From positions 76,368,523 through 76,432,522 of the forward strand of contig OY997589.1 in NCBI GenBank assembly GCA_963921825.1: a stretch of 64,000 bases of DNA. The letters run 5' to 3'. The notes under the pieces were generated by a model that was given only the letters and a program-made list of their open reading frames with translations, was not told the DNA's origin and did no database searches. The stretch is from Erodium maritimum. Lineage: Eukaryota > Streptophyta > Magnoliopsida > Geraniales > Geraniaceae. Shown here one piece after another: positions 10,901-22,562 of this stretch. Position 1 is the stretch's first letter. Every line of letters starts with the position of its first letter. A program made the position numbers and the translations under genes.

Positions 10901-10982
10901 CTACCGGTTGAGCAATGCAAAGCGAAGGCCATCGTGGTACACTCCTGTGGATGAAGATGAGGATAAAAGGAGATGGAGTTAA
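7928..10982 (+). CDS. SETD9-like SET-domain protein
   Basis: Four exons, 7928-7957, 8039-8115, 9117-9385 and 10165-10982, join in phase to give 397 aa. The last exon carries a SET-like domain related to animal SETD9: GQGLFV, then [11 protein letters not shown], then the [20 protein letters not shown] region (NH..N motif), PNI and a C-terminal ELLLNY. SET proteins use S-adenosylmethionine to methylate lysines, but the substrate of this subfamily is not established. The first residues ([10 protein letters not shown]) and the second exon are basic. At exon 4 the upstream AG at 10159 gives an immediate stop; the next AG at 10164 keeps the frame and is chosen. Intron 2 (8116-9116) holds an inverted-repeat element and intron 3 (9386-10164) a MITE. 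Family assignment is from motif memory; the exon chain is seen directly. Confidence 0.87.
8252..8935. repeat. Foldback element in intron 2 of the SETD9-like gene
   Basis: The left arm (about 8252-8415) starts GTGATTTGGAATTGAAAT and ends near CTCCATTGATCAAT. The right arm (about 8778-8935) is its diverged reverse complement, starting ACTGATCAATGGAG and ending ATTCCAAATCAC. Two further direct copies of the left arm lie between them (starting 8487 and 8683). The layout is a foldback/MITE-like element with arms of about 160 bp and tandem internal copies. Confidence 0.75.
9539..9968. mobile_element. MITE in intron 3 of the SETD9-like gene
   Basis: Perfect 12-bp terminal inverted repeats GGGTTAATTGCA (9539-9550) and TGCAATTAACCC (9957-9968). 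Imperfect palindromy continues inward, for example GCATAACTATCTCCAACTTT against the complement of AAGTAGGGGATAGCTATATGC. A diverged direct duplicate of the right end follows immediately (AGCTATTTGCAACTGACCC, about 9990-10008). No coding capacity. Confidence 0.8.
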
Positions 10983-12589
10983 ACCTAAAGGGTTTTACAT
11001 TGAAAATTGTTTCTAACCATCATGCCCATTTTTTTCTTTCCTCAGCTCTTGAGGGTTAAACTTACCCAATTTTGTTGAGTTATTGGGTTGTGGCTAGATG
11101 ATGAAAGTACTAGATTGAAGTCTTTACTACTGTTTGTTATGAGTCAACCATTTTTTTATGGAGAGTGTTTTTAGACCTTTGGCTCTTGTTTCTTCACTTA
11201 TGAGACACTAGTAGTGGAAATGTCATTGTTATTATCAGTACGAATTATTGGAACTCCTCATTTGTGGGGATAATTGCAAAAAAGTACCTTGTACTATCAA
11301 TTTTGTGTGTTCTTTGTTACTTTACAAAAATTTAAAGAAAATCGTTATTTTGAAACAAATAAAGTTCAGGTCTGGAACCTGCAACTTAAGGGTAACAACT
11401 TTTTGTATGGTGTTATAGTAGAGGATCCTCTTTTGGGATTATCCCAAAAGAATATGCAATACATATTAGGCAATGTCAAAGCACGATCTCACCCTCAGGT
11501 GGAGGTTTAGAATCACATCTGAAATCAACTATAATGTTGTGTTAAAGTCGGATCTAAATGAAAAGCTCAAATTAACAATAAATTATTTAATGTATTTAGC
11601 AAATGATTTGTAAATCCACGATATTTGGATGTAGCACACTTTAACATGGACAAGGTGCCCTTCCAAGTTCTATAAGTTGATAAATGGACATGGAGTAAGT
11701 AGTAAGTAGTAAGTAGTAGAGCAAGCTTCACCTGTAAAATGTGAAAGGCATTGTTTGTGCACAAAGTTAAACCAAAACAAAAAGGCCCCTCTATCTTATC
11801 ATGTCTGCTTAATGTACACTCATTGACTTTTTACCTTTTCTCAAGGATCTTGACTTTTTAAATTTTGTTCACTAACTTTTTCATGCAGTATTTAACTATA
11901 ATTGTAAGATGCAAGTAAAGTGTAAAGCAGCTCTTTAACAACCCCATTCTGAAGACACTCTTGAAGTCTCTTATTTATATTGGATGCTCAAGTTACATTC
12001 CATTGGGACTAATCATGAAATCTATCACTCCTAATTTCATTTGTTTTAATACAAGTCCAAGACCAAGCACTGATTTCATGTAAATTATGATCCAAACATC
12101 TTAGACCGGAGATACCAGCATCACATGTAGACGAGGATATATTTGTTCGTGCTTTTACCTGTCTACACTGATGTGGATTTGAACTTCTGTGATGCACAAT
12201 TTGCCCATAACAAATGAAATTTAACGAATTTCAACTGCACGTGTACACGGGTGGAATGGATTCGATCGTGTGACCCGCAAACTATTTGTCAAAAGTTAAG
12301 ATGGAAATTATTTTAGAAAAAACTAACATCATTACATGATTCAAGCAGTTTTTCAAACACCTAATTTTATTACAAAAAATACACCTAATTTTATTACAAA
12401 AATACTAGTTTCACATATGTAGTTGGGGCGGACGATGAGTTTTGTACTATAGTTTGTTGGACTCTATTTATAAAGTTGGACTTAATACCATGTGCAAGTT
12501 GACAAATCATCCACGAATATATCAACACTAATCAACAATCCATCTATATTAGTATAGATGAATACAATCCGATCCTTTATCCATCCATT
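10983..12589. other. Intergenic, no gene recognised
   Basis: 3' flank of the SETD9-like gene, then AT-rich DNA. It includes a short GTAAGTAGTAAGTAGTA microsatellite near 11696-11715 and the duplicated word 'ACACCTAATTTTATTACAAAAA' near 12360-12405. The frame at 11274-11510 has no recognisable domain. Confidence 0.35.
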
Positions 12590-12800
12590 GAGTTACGGAG
12601 CTAGCTTTTTCGGTGAGGGGTACCAAAAAATTTCAATAATAATACACAACGCCAAAAAAATTCGAGGGGGGCAACTAAAAAATTATAAGAATTTAAAGGA
12701 TATTTTTCAAAAAGTTCAAAAATTAGTAACAAATTTTCAAAAAATAAATATTGAGGGGTGCACGTGCCCCTTGGGCCCTATGTGACTCCGCCGGTGCATT
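12590..12800. repeat. Dispersed plant repeat with a 'GTGACTCCGCCGGTGCATT' type end
   Basis: The segment runs from ACGGAGCTAGC to GGGTGCACGTGCCCCTTGGG and GTGACTCCGCCGGTGCATT. This pattern (CGGAG... start, GCACGTGCCCC and CTCCGCC near the end) is common in dispersed plant repeats. A second fragment of the same type is at about 29885-29935 (GGGCACGTGCCCCACAG...CCACCCCTGCA). Class not determined. Confidence 0.5.
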
Positions 12801-13943
12801 CATTCATATGCGGATAGTGGACCAGACAGACAATATTTTTTAACACCATTAATTTCAAGTTATTTTAAATACGAAAAATTCTATATTTGGATTTTGAAGA
12901 CGATCAAAGTTAGCATTCAACGTTTGACATAAACAAATTGTTTTCACGGTTGTTCCAATCTCCATAAAGAACGATTGATGGATGATAATCCAACGTTAGC
13001 ATAAGGAAAGAAGAAGAAGAAGAAGAAAGTTGATATATGTCACAGTCAGGCAAAACAAGTTGCATAGTGCTAGTTTCCAGTGAAGAAGACAATGTAGAGG
13101 CCGTGTACTTGACTTGCGGTTGCGATGTCACATTCGTCTTTTAATACAATCACAGCCTGCACATTATTATTTTCCTCATTCTTTAATGTCTCTGTCTGAA
13201 TGCTATTCCAACTTCATGTATAATTTTGGAAATGTTTTGGACTCATCTTTATATTTTTCGGAGTTTAAAATGAATGTTGTATTAGATTAACTTAGCACGA
13301 CGTTGTAGGGTTTTTGGTTGATAACAAATAGTTATCAACTCGAAGTCGGAGTTTAAAATGAATATATTGATGCAGAGGGTTCGACGGCATCCGACGAGGC
13401 ATCATACACAGCAGCGGCAGGGGCCACAAGCACCCCTGCCTCCAGAAATGAGTCCCTGGGGGTCTAGGGAGGGGTCGGTCGGCTGCACCGCCTCTCTGGA
13501 CGTATGATGGTGACAGTTCCGCCAACAGTCGACAAGATTCTCCCCTACCAGTCCGGGGTTAGCACACCCGCGTTTAGGAGCCCTACCAGTATCAGTTAAG
13601 GGAGGACGACGCACACTGATTTCCCGGGGGAGGTATCGGTCCACCATTACAAAATCTTCACTTGATCTGCTCGATCAGTGTTTTTGGTTAAAGTATGTTG
13701 TATCGGTGTCTCTGTATGCTACCCCAGTTTCCCCCCTCCGATCGCCCCTATGTCTAAGAGCAAAATTTACATTTCGGTTCTTGTTTTTCAATATTATTGT
13801 AGTTTCCTTGGATTGTATGGTGGTAGTAGTTTTGCGAACACCTTAACGCTTTATTAATATTTCCATCACTTCTTAAAAAAAAGAGTTACAAAATTAATTT
13901 TGTATACGTTTACCTATTAGTTGCTATGAAAATTAATGATTTA
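12801..13943. other. Intergenic, no gene recognised
   Basis: Contains a (GAA)n microsatellite near 13005-13027 and a more GC-rich segment (13375-13640) whose overlapping minus-strand frames show no known domain. The GC-rich part has stops in all extended frames and may be decayed transposon DNA. Confidence 0.35.
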
Positions 13944-13978
13944 GAGCATCTCCCATCATTTAAGCATGGTTAGTTGTA

Positions 13979-15392
13979 GTATCAATTTTGACAATTCTTC
14001 GCTTTAAACGCTCTCTCCAACCGAACACTCAGTCGTCGTTGGCGGTGGTGGGCTCGTGGCTTCGGCCACTGAGTCCATCACCGGTCCTCTCCTCCCCCCT
14101 TTTCAGCTCCCGCTCTTCTTCTCTTCCCCACCCTAGTTCGGTTTTTCCTCTTGTAGCGGCTCTCTTTACCTCTTCACCTTCAGATCTGGTGGTTGCGGCG
14201 ACGGGTCTGGTCAAGTTTGGCATGATTTTGTCACCAAGACTAGCGATCTTCTCTTCCTCAATGATGGTTCGTCCGGATCTAGCTGAAGGAGTGGAGTTGT
14301 GCTGAGACCTTCCCCGTCCCTATTTTTGGCCGGGTTTTCTCTCCTTGCTTCCGGTGAAGCGCCCTCGCGCTCGTCGTCATACCCTGTCTTTCTGCTCGTC
14401 CTCCCTACGACGACCCACAAGTTCCCCGCTCATTTCTGTAAGCCCTTGTTTCCTCTTTTCCATATCTTTTTGGATCTAGGGCCTCGTCGCCGTTGTGTTG
14501 GCCGACGACGGGGTGGTTGGTCATGTTGACTGTTGTTAGGCAGGAGTCGGGTGTTAGGGTTTCTAGTGTGGTTGGAACCTAGTGTAGAGTTCATTTTTGG
14601 GGATCGACTCTACTACTTTTTCGGTTCGGTGATGGTCGTCGGTGAGGAAGGTTTAGTCTTGGAGAGGCCTCTGTTGACTCTCGTCCTCTCTCCGAGCTGC
14701 TGGTGGTGAATCTGAACTCGGGGCTTCTCATCCTTTTCCTTCATACGATTCTGGCGTCGGGTTAAGGCTTTGAGAGCCACGACTCCCCTTTTGGGTTGTT
14801 TAGCGGAGTTTCCTCGCGAAATTGAGCAGTGCTCAGAGGTCGCTTGCAGTATTGGAGAACAAGTTTGGTTGGCGTGTTGGTGAGTTTGGTTTGCTGTGGT
14901 GGTCTTCGAGCCCGGAAGCGTTTGGTGTTTTCTCTGGTGCTGGGGTTGGTCGTCTACTTCTGTCAAGGCTTCTGGATTCTGGTTTTTTCTCTTCCTGTTT
15001 CTTTCTCTGTTTCGGTTTTTTTCTGTTGTTTTCCTCATTTTGGGGCTGAGGGCTGTGACCCTTTGGTTGTTCTTGTTTGTTGTTGGGTGTTGGTCTTGTT
15101 CAGACTTGTTTGTTTGTTTCCTCTGTTTCCTTAATGGTTGTGAAATCTACTTAGGTAAGAGTGTTTTGTAAGTCCATTTTATGGGTGCTAGTTGTGCTTA
15201 ACGTTAGGCAAATTTGGGTTATAAGACTTATGTAATTGTTTGGTTCATATGTTAAACATTATTGAGTTGTTGTTTTGAGGCAGTGCTTTTGTCTGTGATC
15301 TGGTTTGTATGAAGGTTTTTCCCTTGTCCTTTGATTACACTTTGTAATTGTTGGATTTTCATAATAAAAAACTTGCTGATAAAAATAGCCTT
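13979..15392 (+). mobile_element. Probable LINE-derived retroposon nested in the Harbinger element
   Basis: A 5' GC-rich, pyrimidine-rich part (14000-14900) passes into T/G-rich DNA and ends ATAATAAAAAACTTGCTGAT (about 15361-15380), the style of plant LINE 3' ends. The words GTTAGTTGTA (13969-13978) and GTTAGTTGCA (15393-15402) flank it and could be a target duplication with one mismatch. No reverse-transcriptase frame is present. The layout resembles the better-bounded elements at 18515-19777 and 45481-46939. Confidence 0.5.
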
Positions 15393-15736
15393 GTTAGTTG
15401 CAAGGAGGAGTTATAAGAGTATATTTTTAGTTTTTCTCTCTTTCAAACTACTAGTTTTGGCAATTAGCTTTGTAGTGATAATAACTAGCTAATTGCATGA
15501 GCTAGTTGTTTGAGTGTTTTTGTACTTTTTGATATTTTGAAAACAATCTCAAATTAAACTACTATTTTATTTATGAAATTATGAAATACGTTATATTCAC
15601 TCAAGTTCTGATCAACGACTTCATATTTTGTCTGAATGTGATCGGCGAGGTCATTGTAGAGAAGGTGATGAACTCCTCGATCTCAGAGCCTTGTTCTAAG
15701 GCCCATGATACTTGTGATGTTCATCGATAAAGGTGG

Positions 15737-16940
15737 TCATGTACGGGTCGTTGCGGTCATGACACCAATTTCTGCAAACGGATCTGTGGGGCACGGCTTC
15801 CGTTCATCCTCAACGATCATGTTGTGCAGAATAATACAAGTAGTCATGATCACTGTGAGTGAGTTCCTATCCCACACTCGGCTCGGACGAGTGACGATAT
15901 GAAAGCGAGCCCGCAGAACTCCAAATGCTCGCTCGATATCCTTCCTCGCCGCCTCATGGTTTCTAGCAAAACTTCTTTGCTTTGGCGTTTGTGGAGCTGG
16001 TATTGTTTTTACAAATTCTGCCCAAAGAGGATAAATTCCATCTATCAAGTAATAAGGGGTTGTGTACTCGGACTCATTGACCTTAAACTTAACATATGGA
16101 GCGAAGTCTCGAACTCTCTGGTAAAACAATTTTGACCTATTCATCACGTTGTGTTGTTGTTGGAGCCTGGTGTTCCAAAAAAAAAGTGTGTCATATCCAT
16201 AGGTCTTAGGATGCAACAGACTCTAACATGATTGTGGAGACGTTCTCGTGGTCTACGCTAGAGAATTGTGCAGCCTATGCCACCGTACAGTTCTTCCAAA
16301 CCCAATGCAAGCAGTCGAGACTCCTTATCATCTCCAGAAAGTCGCGGGCTTCGTTGATTTCCATCAAACGGCGGAAATCTTCCTCGGTCGGGCGTCGTAG
16401 ATATGTTCGTCCGAAAGTATTGAGGACGCCCAACCAAAACTTTCGGACGTACTCCAAAGCAGTGATATCCGCCATTTGCACATACTCATCAACGGTATCA
16501 GCGGGACCTCCATAACAAAGTTGCCCAAGTGTTGTTCAGCACTTCTGGCGTGGAGAGAATCCGAGCCTCCTTGTAGCATCGGGCCGTTGACGAAAGTAAA
16601 CATACCCCTCACTCAAAAAATTCATGATTCGTATGAACAATTCCTTCGACATTGTTGCTCGTTATAGACTGGAGTAGGCGCAAAGTAGTCAGCTATCAAC
16701 CGCTCGTGTCCATCGTCGCAATTTTGCTCTATCATTCTCCGCTTAGTGCAACCGTTAACTGTAGCCCCTCCGACTCCTCATCTTCTTCCCTTTGATGTAT
16801 CGTTTCTAAAATCCGATCGACAATTCGTTTGGTCGTTAGTTCAACCATCCTTTCCGCCGTATGCTCCATTTTTTGGGAAGTCATTTGAGACAATTGCGTT
16901 AATGTTGGACAACGCTCCATCGAAAATATAACAAAGAGAT
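15737..16940 (-). pseudogene. PIF/Harbinger transposase, frameshifted
   Basis: Pieces of a DDE nuclease transposase are spread over different frames. An N-terminal piece starts near 16920 (MERCPTLTQLSQ). A middle piece at 16275-16481 contains RSLDCLHWVWKNC (first catalytic Asp). A C-terminal 159-aa piece at 15737-16216 contains YYLIDGIYPLWAEFVKTIP (second Asp) and RKDIERAFGVLRARF (the Glu), then TTCIILHNMIVEDER. These are hallmark motifs of plant Harbinger transposases. All three catalytic residues survive, but the frame is broken between pieces, so an intact enzyme is unlikely. Confidence 0.9.
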
Positions 16941-17284
16941 TTGAAAGAGAATAGGTGTAGAAGAGAAGAGATGTTGGAGATTTGAAAGAGAATAGGTGTA
17001 GAAGAGAAGAGAATGGGTGATAGTCAATTTTTAGTTTTTTTTTATAAAAAAAATCTATCGGGCTCACGCGTCGCTTGCCATTGGGTTGGCGACTAGCCGT
17101 TGGGCCTGAGACGACACGTCTTGTCGTTGCAGTATACTGCTGCGACCGACTACAACATTCGGTACTGCAACACCTACTGAAAAGGCATTGTAGGAACCGT
17201 TGCAGGCACTACAACGACATCCAAACAACAAACAATCGACGACCGTTAGAGATGATTTTAAGAGATTAAAAATAAAATTTCAAT

Positions 17285-18250
17285 TTGACTTTCTTAAAAT
17301 ATATTTATTGTTGGGGTAACCCCATTTCGGTACAGTGGGCAAAGGTCGTTTTTCAAGTAGGTACCGTCGAGCTTTCACGATATTATGTCAATACAGAAAG
17401 TCACTTTCCATTTTCAAAAAAAGGCAAAAAAATGTTAAACTTAACGGTTTTTTTGGATGGAAAATACATGTGCTGCTCACATGTCCAAATTTTTTTTGGA
17501 AATACCAAGTCTACCCTTCCTCTTTTATAGAAACTCTCTAACCCCCATCTAAACCATGTCCTTTCTCTCTTCTTCTCCGTGAGCTCACTGGAGTTCTCCA
17601 CAACGGGTGAGGACGTATGGAGCGGCGGTTTTGCCCTTCCCCGGAGCTGCTCCTCTTTGCTCCCTTCTCGTTCCCTCCGCCGCCACATCGAGTGAGAACG
17701 TATGAATCGCTGAGGTTGATTGATGATTAAAAAGGAAGAAGAAAATGTTCGATGTATTTTGATTTTATTTATTTGTTAATATGTTTTAACATAAATAAAG
17801 ATACCGAAAAGAAAAGGTTTAAAAGGGAATGAGATTGAGATTGAAAATAAAAATGCTTTTTAAAAATAAAATGAAATTAAGTTTTTATAAATAAAAACTG
17901 ATTTTTATAAATAAGATTGATTTAAATAAATAAAACTGATTTTTTAAAAATTAAGATTAATAAAGAATTATAAAAAGAAATTAATATTTTCAAATAATTA
18001 AGGATAATTTAAAAATAATATGATTTTTTCATACTCATGTATCAAAAAATAAAAAAAGGTCAAATTATTGGTAGGACGTGAAAGAATAGTTAGGGGTAAT
18101 TTAGACTTTTCTAATACTATCGTTAGCTCTGTTACAGATTTTGTCCTTATCTGATAATATCGAAAAGGTGGACTGTCAGGACATGAAAACAAAGGTGAGG
18201 ACAGTCTTTACGTGCGAAAAAAGGTCAAATTATCAGACTGATCCGAGGTT
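17285..18250. mobile_element. Possible MULE-type non-autonomous element
   Basis: The left end GGGGTAACCCCATTTCGG... and the reverse complement of the right end GGGGAAACCTCGGATCAG... are partly similar. Each is followed inward by a GGTC-poly-T-TTC motif, which would fit long imperfect terminal repeats. Between them lie a gene-like pyrimidine-rich piece (17540-17710) and AT-rich DNA with repeated CTGATTTTTATAAATAAA words. No clear target duplication was seen. Confidence 0.35.
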
Positions 18251-18514
18251 TCCCCTTTATTGTTTCTAAATAAGCAATGTTTTTGACGCGGGAGATGCCA
18301 ATTTGTTGTTCAATAATGACATAATCATGTTAGAGCCGGTCTATCTGTCTGGGCTTATGGCCTGGATGATAATTTATGTCTTATTTTGTAGCCGTACATG
18401 TTATAGATTTTTAAAATCATTTTATTATCCTTATTTATTAGTTTGAATTTTAAGTTTGACCTAATTTTAATCTATCATATTAAAAACAGGTGTGGAAAAA
18501 AAAATAGTAACTAT

Positions 18515-19777
18515 AATGGTTTCTCTCCTTTCTATCTCAAGCATTTTTAAGCCGTTTTCGATTTCAATGGTCTCCTTATCGCTCTAACCACCAGCCTTCC
18601 TCCTTCCTCACAATCCATCTCACTGTCTACTTGTGCGTCGGCCGACGGGATTGGGATTATGGGTACAAACCTAAGAACGGACCATCTCCGCCGCCACCAC
18701 TTGTCTAGCGTGCAGCCACCCACTACACGGGATCTCACGTCTCCGGTGCCCGTAGCTTCTCACTCTACGATGAGATACCTTTATCGCCCCCACAACTCGG
18801 TGGAGCTTTGGCCCAAAATCACTTGCTTCCGACGGAGATCACCAGGCAGGGATGAGAACCCCACCCTGCGTATCAACACTCGACCAGGGGCGGTAGAAGC
18901 TCGGACTAGAGCAACAATCGACCGGAAAGTAACACACATTTACATAAAAGGACCATGTGGAACCATTTCCTTCTAGGCAGCCATACCCTTCGGGCACAAC
19001 CCAAACAATGACACGTACATTGTAGTATCGAGAATCGATCTTTGGCGACCGATCCACATACAAGAACTGATGGTGGAAGAGGACGTCGTCAGGGATCGCA
19101 GAGGGGAGATCGAGCAGTCCCTCATCACCATATGGTGTTATTTCGTATTCGAATCATGGTTGACATTCACCTTGGAGCAATACCTCCAGGATGGATACCC
19201 GAGGGGTACGACATGTTTCGCTTCTCAATCAGAATGGCCAATCTAGAATGGAAAATAGGAACTCCCAGATGCCAGGATTGGCGATGAGAGACCCTCCGAG
19301 TATGCATCGCTGGAACTACGTCCACAACACCAACCAAGGACGGGACGCTTGGAACTCTCTCCCCTAAGAGGAAGTTGGTCCCACATGGCAACAATGAGGC
19401 CTACAAAACAGCCTCGCTAGGGTGATTTTGAGGAGCGATACCCCGGCCCCTTGGGTTTGGCACCTGACCGATCCTAGTCTCCTTCTTTTCTCGGATCACT
19501 CCTTAGCAAACCATCGTGACACCACATGTTTGAACAAGTTGAGGCAGGGAAAGCCAACTGGATCTCTCAAGCCACTCACTGTAATAATAGGGAACCACCC
19601 CTACATGTTACCTTTAATAGTCGGGTCGTAACTATAAGATCGACGCTCCAAATGTCTAAGGAACTAGGTCGGATTCTCTTTGCACTTATTATGAACTTTA
19701 TTTTGTTTACGTCTACCTATGATATGTCGGGAGAGTTTTATCCCCATTATTAATAGAATTGTACCTTACTAAAAAAG
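18515..19777 (+). mobile_element. LINE-derived non-autonomous retroposon
   Basis: Flanked by a perfect 9-bp direct repeat AGTAACTAT (18506-18514 and 19778-19786), with an A-rich 3' end (ACTAAAAAAG). The body is GC-rich compared with its AT-rich surroundings and holds only short broken frames (18659-18976, 19042-19287). It lacks any reverse transcriptase, so it is best read as an internally deleted or 5'-derived LINE copy. Confidence 0.65.
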
Positions 19778-19914
19778 AGTAACTATCAAACCAATAGGTA
19801 AAAAGTAGCTTTTTTTATATAGGAAGAGGGGGGCTAATTTTCATATATCACTTCTTATTACAAATGAGTCAGCCATAATTTTATGTTTCTTTCAAATGGA
19901 GAGATTTTTTTTAT

Positions 19915-20830
19915 TTAAATGCTCTCAAATACAATAAAATCCATCAGGTATAGTAAATTGTGGCCATAAAAGGACACACTGAACGAAATTTCTTGGCTAC
20001 CTAATAGGTGGCCTAGTTCCCTGACAAAAATCATATTTGAGTTTGACATCCTCGAGAGAAATCTGAATGGCTCGGCATTCCTCCAAAATCCGACCCACCG
20101 AAAATGAAGCTGGACGCTCCCATTCACGAGGCCCACAAGGTATTGGGCATCACTCCGTACGATGACCCGGTTCATACCCGTGGACTTGGCCCATCTCAAC
20201 GTTTCCCGGATTGTAATGGCCTCTGTAAACACAGCCGATTGCAAACCCGGGAGTAGACCATTCCGACCATCCACTACCCTACCTTTAACATCTCGACAGA
20301 TCATGCTCCACACAGCTTGGACAATGTCTCGAAATACAGCCCCATCTACATTGATCGTCATTCATCCCATTGGGGATGGGGACCACCAGGTCGCCTTCTA
20401 ACTAATCGGATGGGGTGCCAAATTATTAGAAGTAAAATGTGTTTCACGCCAATTACGGCTAGGCATGTAATTGTTTCCACACCAGCCGTTCCTCGCCTTT
20501 CATATCTCTCACACAAACAATGTCATTCGATCCTTGATCGCCCCATCCGGATGTACCATAATTTGTGTCCACCAGTCGAAAAAAATTTGTTCAAGGAGAA
20601 TTGTGATATCTGTTTGGGCACGTGCCCAACACTCCCTAGCGGGCTTACATGCTGGTTCCTGACTATAGACAAGACATGTCTCCGGAAGGGCCACACTTTT
20701 AGATCGGAAACTCACTGCCACCTATAAGTTTCTCGATAATGCCCACCATAGAAATACCTTAACCTGAGGCGATATGTCAAGTTCCCACATTGTCGCCCAT
20801 ACAATAGGCCTTGTAGATGGCACCCACCAC
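19915..20830 (-). pseudogene. LINE ORF2 C-terminal fragment with RNase H domain
   Basis: On the minus strand a 148-aa frame (19915-20361) encodes a plant-LINE RNase H domain. It contains INVDGAVF (first Asp), LQSAVFTEAI (Glu), VIVRSDAQYLV (second Asp) and a late His (ELGHLL). Upstream (20509-20721) is the linker typical between the zinc-binding region and RNase H. The 3' end is near 19906, where the minus strand has an A-rich tail (AAATAAAAAAAATC). No RT domain is found nearby; upstream sequence is interrupted by the 20940-22552 block. Confidence 0.8.
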
Positions 20831-20939
20831 CCATTCATACTTGTCAGCTCCCTATACACGTCCTTACAAGAGTAGACTCACACGTATTACGGGTCCAATA
20901 CCATTGACCAATTGTCCTTAGGACCAGGGGAGGGACTTG

Positions 20940-22552
20940 TAAGAACTCTTGGATGATCCTAGATGATAATAGTGCCTCCAACTTAAAGCTAGGTTTTGGG
21001 GTATGTTTGTGTAGGATTTTGAATCCATGACCTTGGATTATGATCCTTGGTCATGGGTATTGTTAAATATTGATTTCCTCTAATTTAATGCATGGATTGA
21101 TGGTTAATTTGATGTTGGCGATGTTAATTTTCATGTTTTGGGTTTGTTGAGCTTAATCAGCATTTTATTGCTTGTATGTGTATATATATATTTAAGGTAC
21201 TCAATGTTTATTCATGATTATCTTACTTTGTGTTCAAATTTACATGTTTTTGAACCCAATTTCATGTGCTAGCTATTTCATCTTTTATGTATATATCAAG
21301 TTCTAGGTTAAGTTGGTAAAAATATCATCTTTAGCCATTTAGTGAACTTATCTAGGATTTCCCGCATTTTTATGTCTTGATTTCCTCTTGACGAGATAGA
21401 AATATGCTAGGTTGTGTTTCTCAACTCTCTTGCGTGTTTCAAGACTACCGAACGATTTAGGAATTTTCCATAATTGTTGTGTGCGCTATGTAGATTGATG
21501 TTTGGAGCGATACATGATTTTATCTAGTATTGAGTTGAGATTCACTTGTATAGAATTTACTTACGCTTGTGTAATACCAGAATATCGTGATTCGATATTC
21601 TATGTAGTTCTCCTTAATTATCGGTGACCATATTTATTGATGGCATTCGGTAATTAGGATGTTGAACTATGCATAGCTAAGTAGATTCACTGGGTGTTTT
21701 TAGAGTTTACTTGAGCTTGTGTATTACCAGAGTCTCGTGATTCGTTACTCTATGTAGTTCTCCTTGGTTACCGGTAATCATCTTGATCAGTGGTGCTCGA
21801 TTTTTAGGATGTTGAACTAGGTGTAGCTACGTAGATTTGTCCATGATTTAGAGTCTTACTTATGCTTGTGTATTACCAGAGCCTCGTGATTCGTTGCTTT
21901 ATTTAGTTTTCCTTGATGATCGATGCATTTTGGTCGTTAGGATGTTGAATTAGGCGTAGCTAAGTAGACTCGCCGAGTAGTGTAACTATATCTACTTATG
22001 GTAGTTGGTAGCGAGAGTGACATGCATTCGTTGTTGTTATTTCTTGTTCGAAGATTGATCGAGCTTTGCGCAAGATCATAAAATTACACCCTATTTTTAT
22101 TTCTTTTTCAGATTATTGGTGGTACGCATATCGATCCGGGCATGGTCTTGTACCCTCTCCCCGTGACTAGTATGTGGTTGATTTTATGATACCGTATACA
22201 TAGGAACTTAAGTGTTCTAGGACCATAAAGAAAGCATTTATTGACTTTACCCATCATTAACCAAGTCATGCGTTAATTGGAATTCGTGTTTACTAGTACA
22301 CGTGACCGACTCTTTGTGTGAATCAACAATTATGTATCTTAGGTGGTAGCGTGTATGTATTTTCCTTTTGTTTAAAACTAAATAAAACTTTATCCTTATT
22401 CCTTTTATTTTTCCTTTCGGGGATGGGGAAGTGACAACCCACGTCCCATAGTTTTAGCGAATATACTAATGATACCTCTACTCCCTGTGGGATCGACCGA
22501 TACTTCAACGTCTCGTATATTTCTTGATGAATGTGTACTGATGAACGTAAAA
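20940..22552. mobile_element. 1.6-kb insertion with 10-bp flanking repeat, class uncertain
   Basis: A perfect 10-bp direct repeat GAGGGACTTG (20930-20939 and 22553-22562) brackets this AT-rich block. It contains three tandem units of about 150 bp and, near the right end, CCCTGTGGGATCGACC (22486-22501). That word is often seen at the 3' side of long LTRs in plant gypsy elements. A solo LTR is possible, but the ends are not TG..CA and the flanking repeat is longer than 5 bp, so class is unresolved. Confidence 0.4.
21555..21990. repeat. About 150-bp tandem repeat, three copies
   Basis: The word GCTTGTGTA(A/T)TACCAGA recurs at 21564, 21715 and 21864 (spacings 151 and 149 bp). Each copy is followed by TCGTGATTCG, a TAGTT(C/T)TCCTT run, then AGGATGTTGAA and GTAGCTA(A/C)GTAGA. 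The copies are diverged and the third is slightly shorter. Confidence 0.85.
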
Positions 22553-22562
22553 GAGGGACTTG

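Larger units (their letters stand above)
13944..17257. mobile_element. PIF/Harbinger-type DNA transposon, decayed, with nested insertion
   Basis: The left end GAGCATCTCCCATC (13944 on) and the degenerate right end GTTAGAGATGATT (ending 17257) are imperfect terminal inverted repeats. Both are flanked by TTA (13941-13943 and 17258-17260), the 3-bp duplication typical of Harbinger. A transposase relic lies inside on the minus strand (15737-16940). The 14.0-15.4 kb part is compositionally different and looks like a later retroposon insertion. The left border is clear; the right border rests on partial similarity. Confidence 0.65.

Noticed and set aside
13388-13647. Overlapping minus-strand frames near 13.4-13.6 kb as a gene
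   Set aside because: Short, no domain, no start context or splice chain; likely GC-rich repeat debris.
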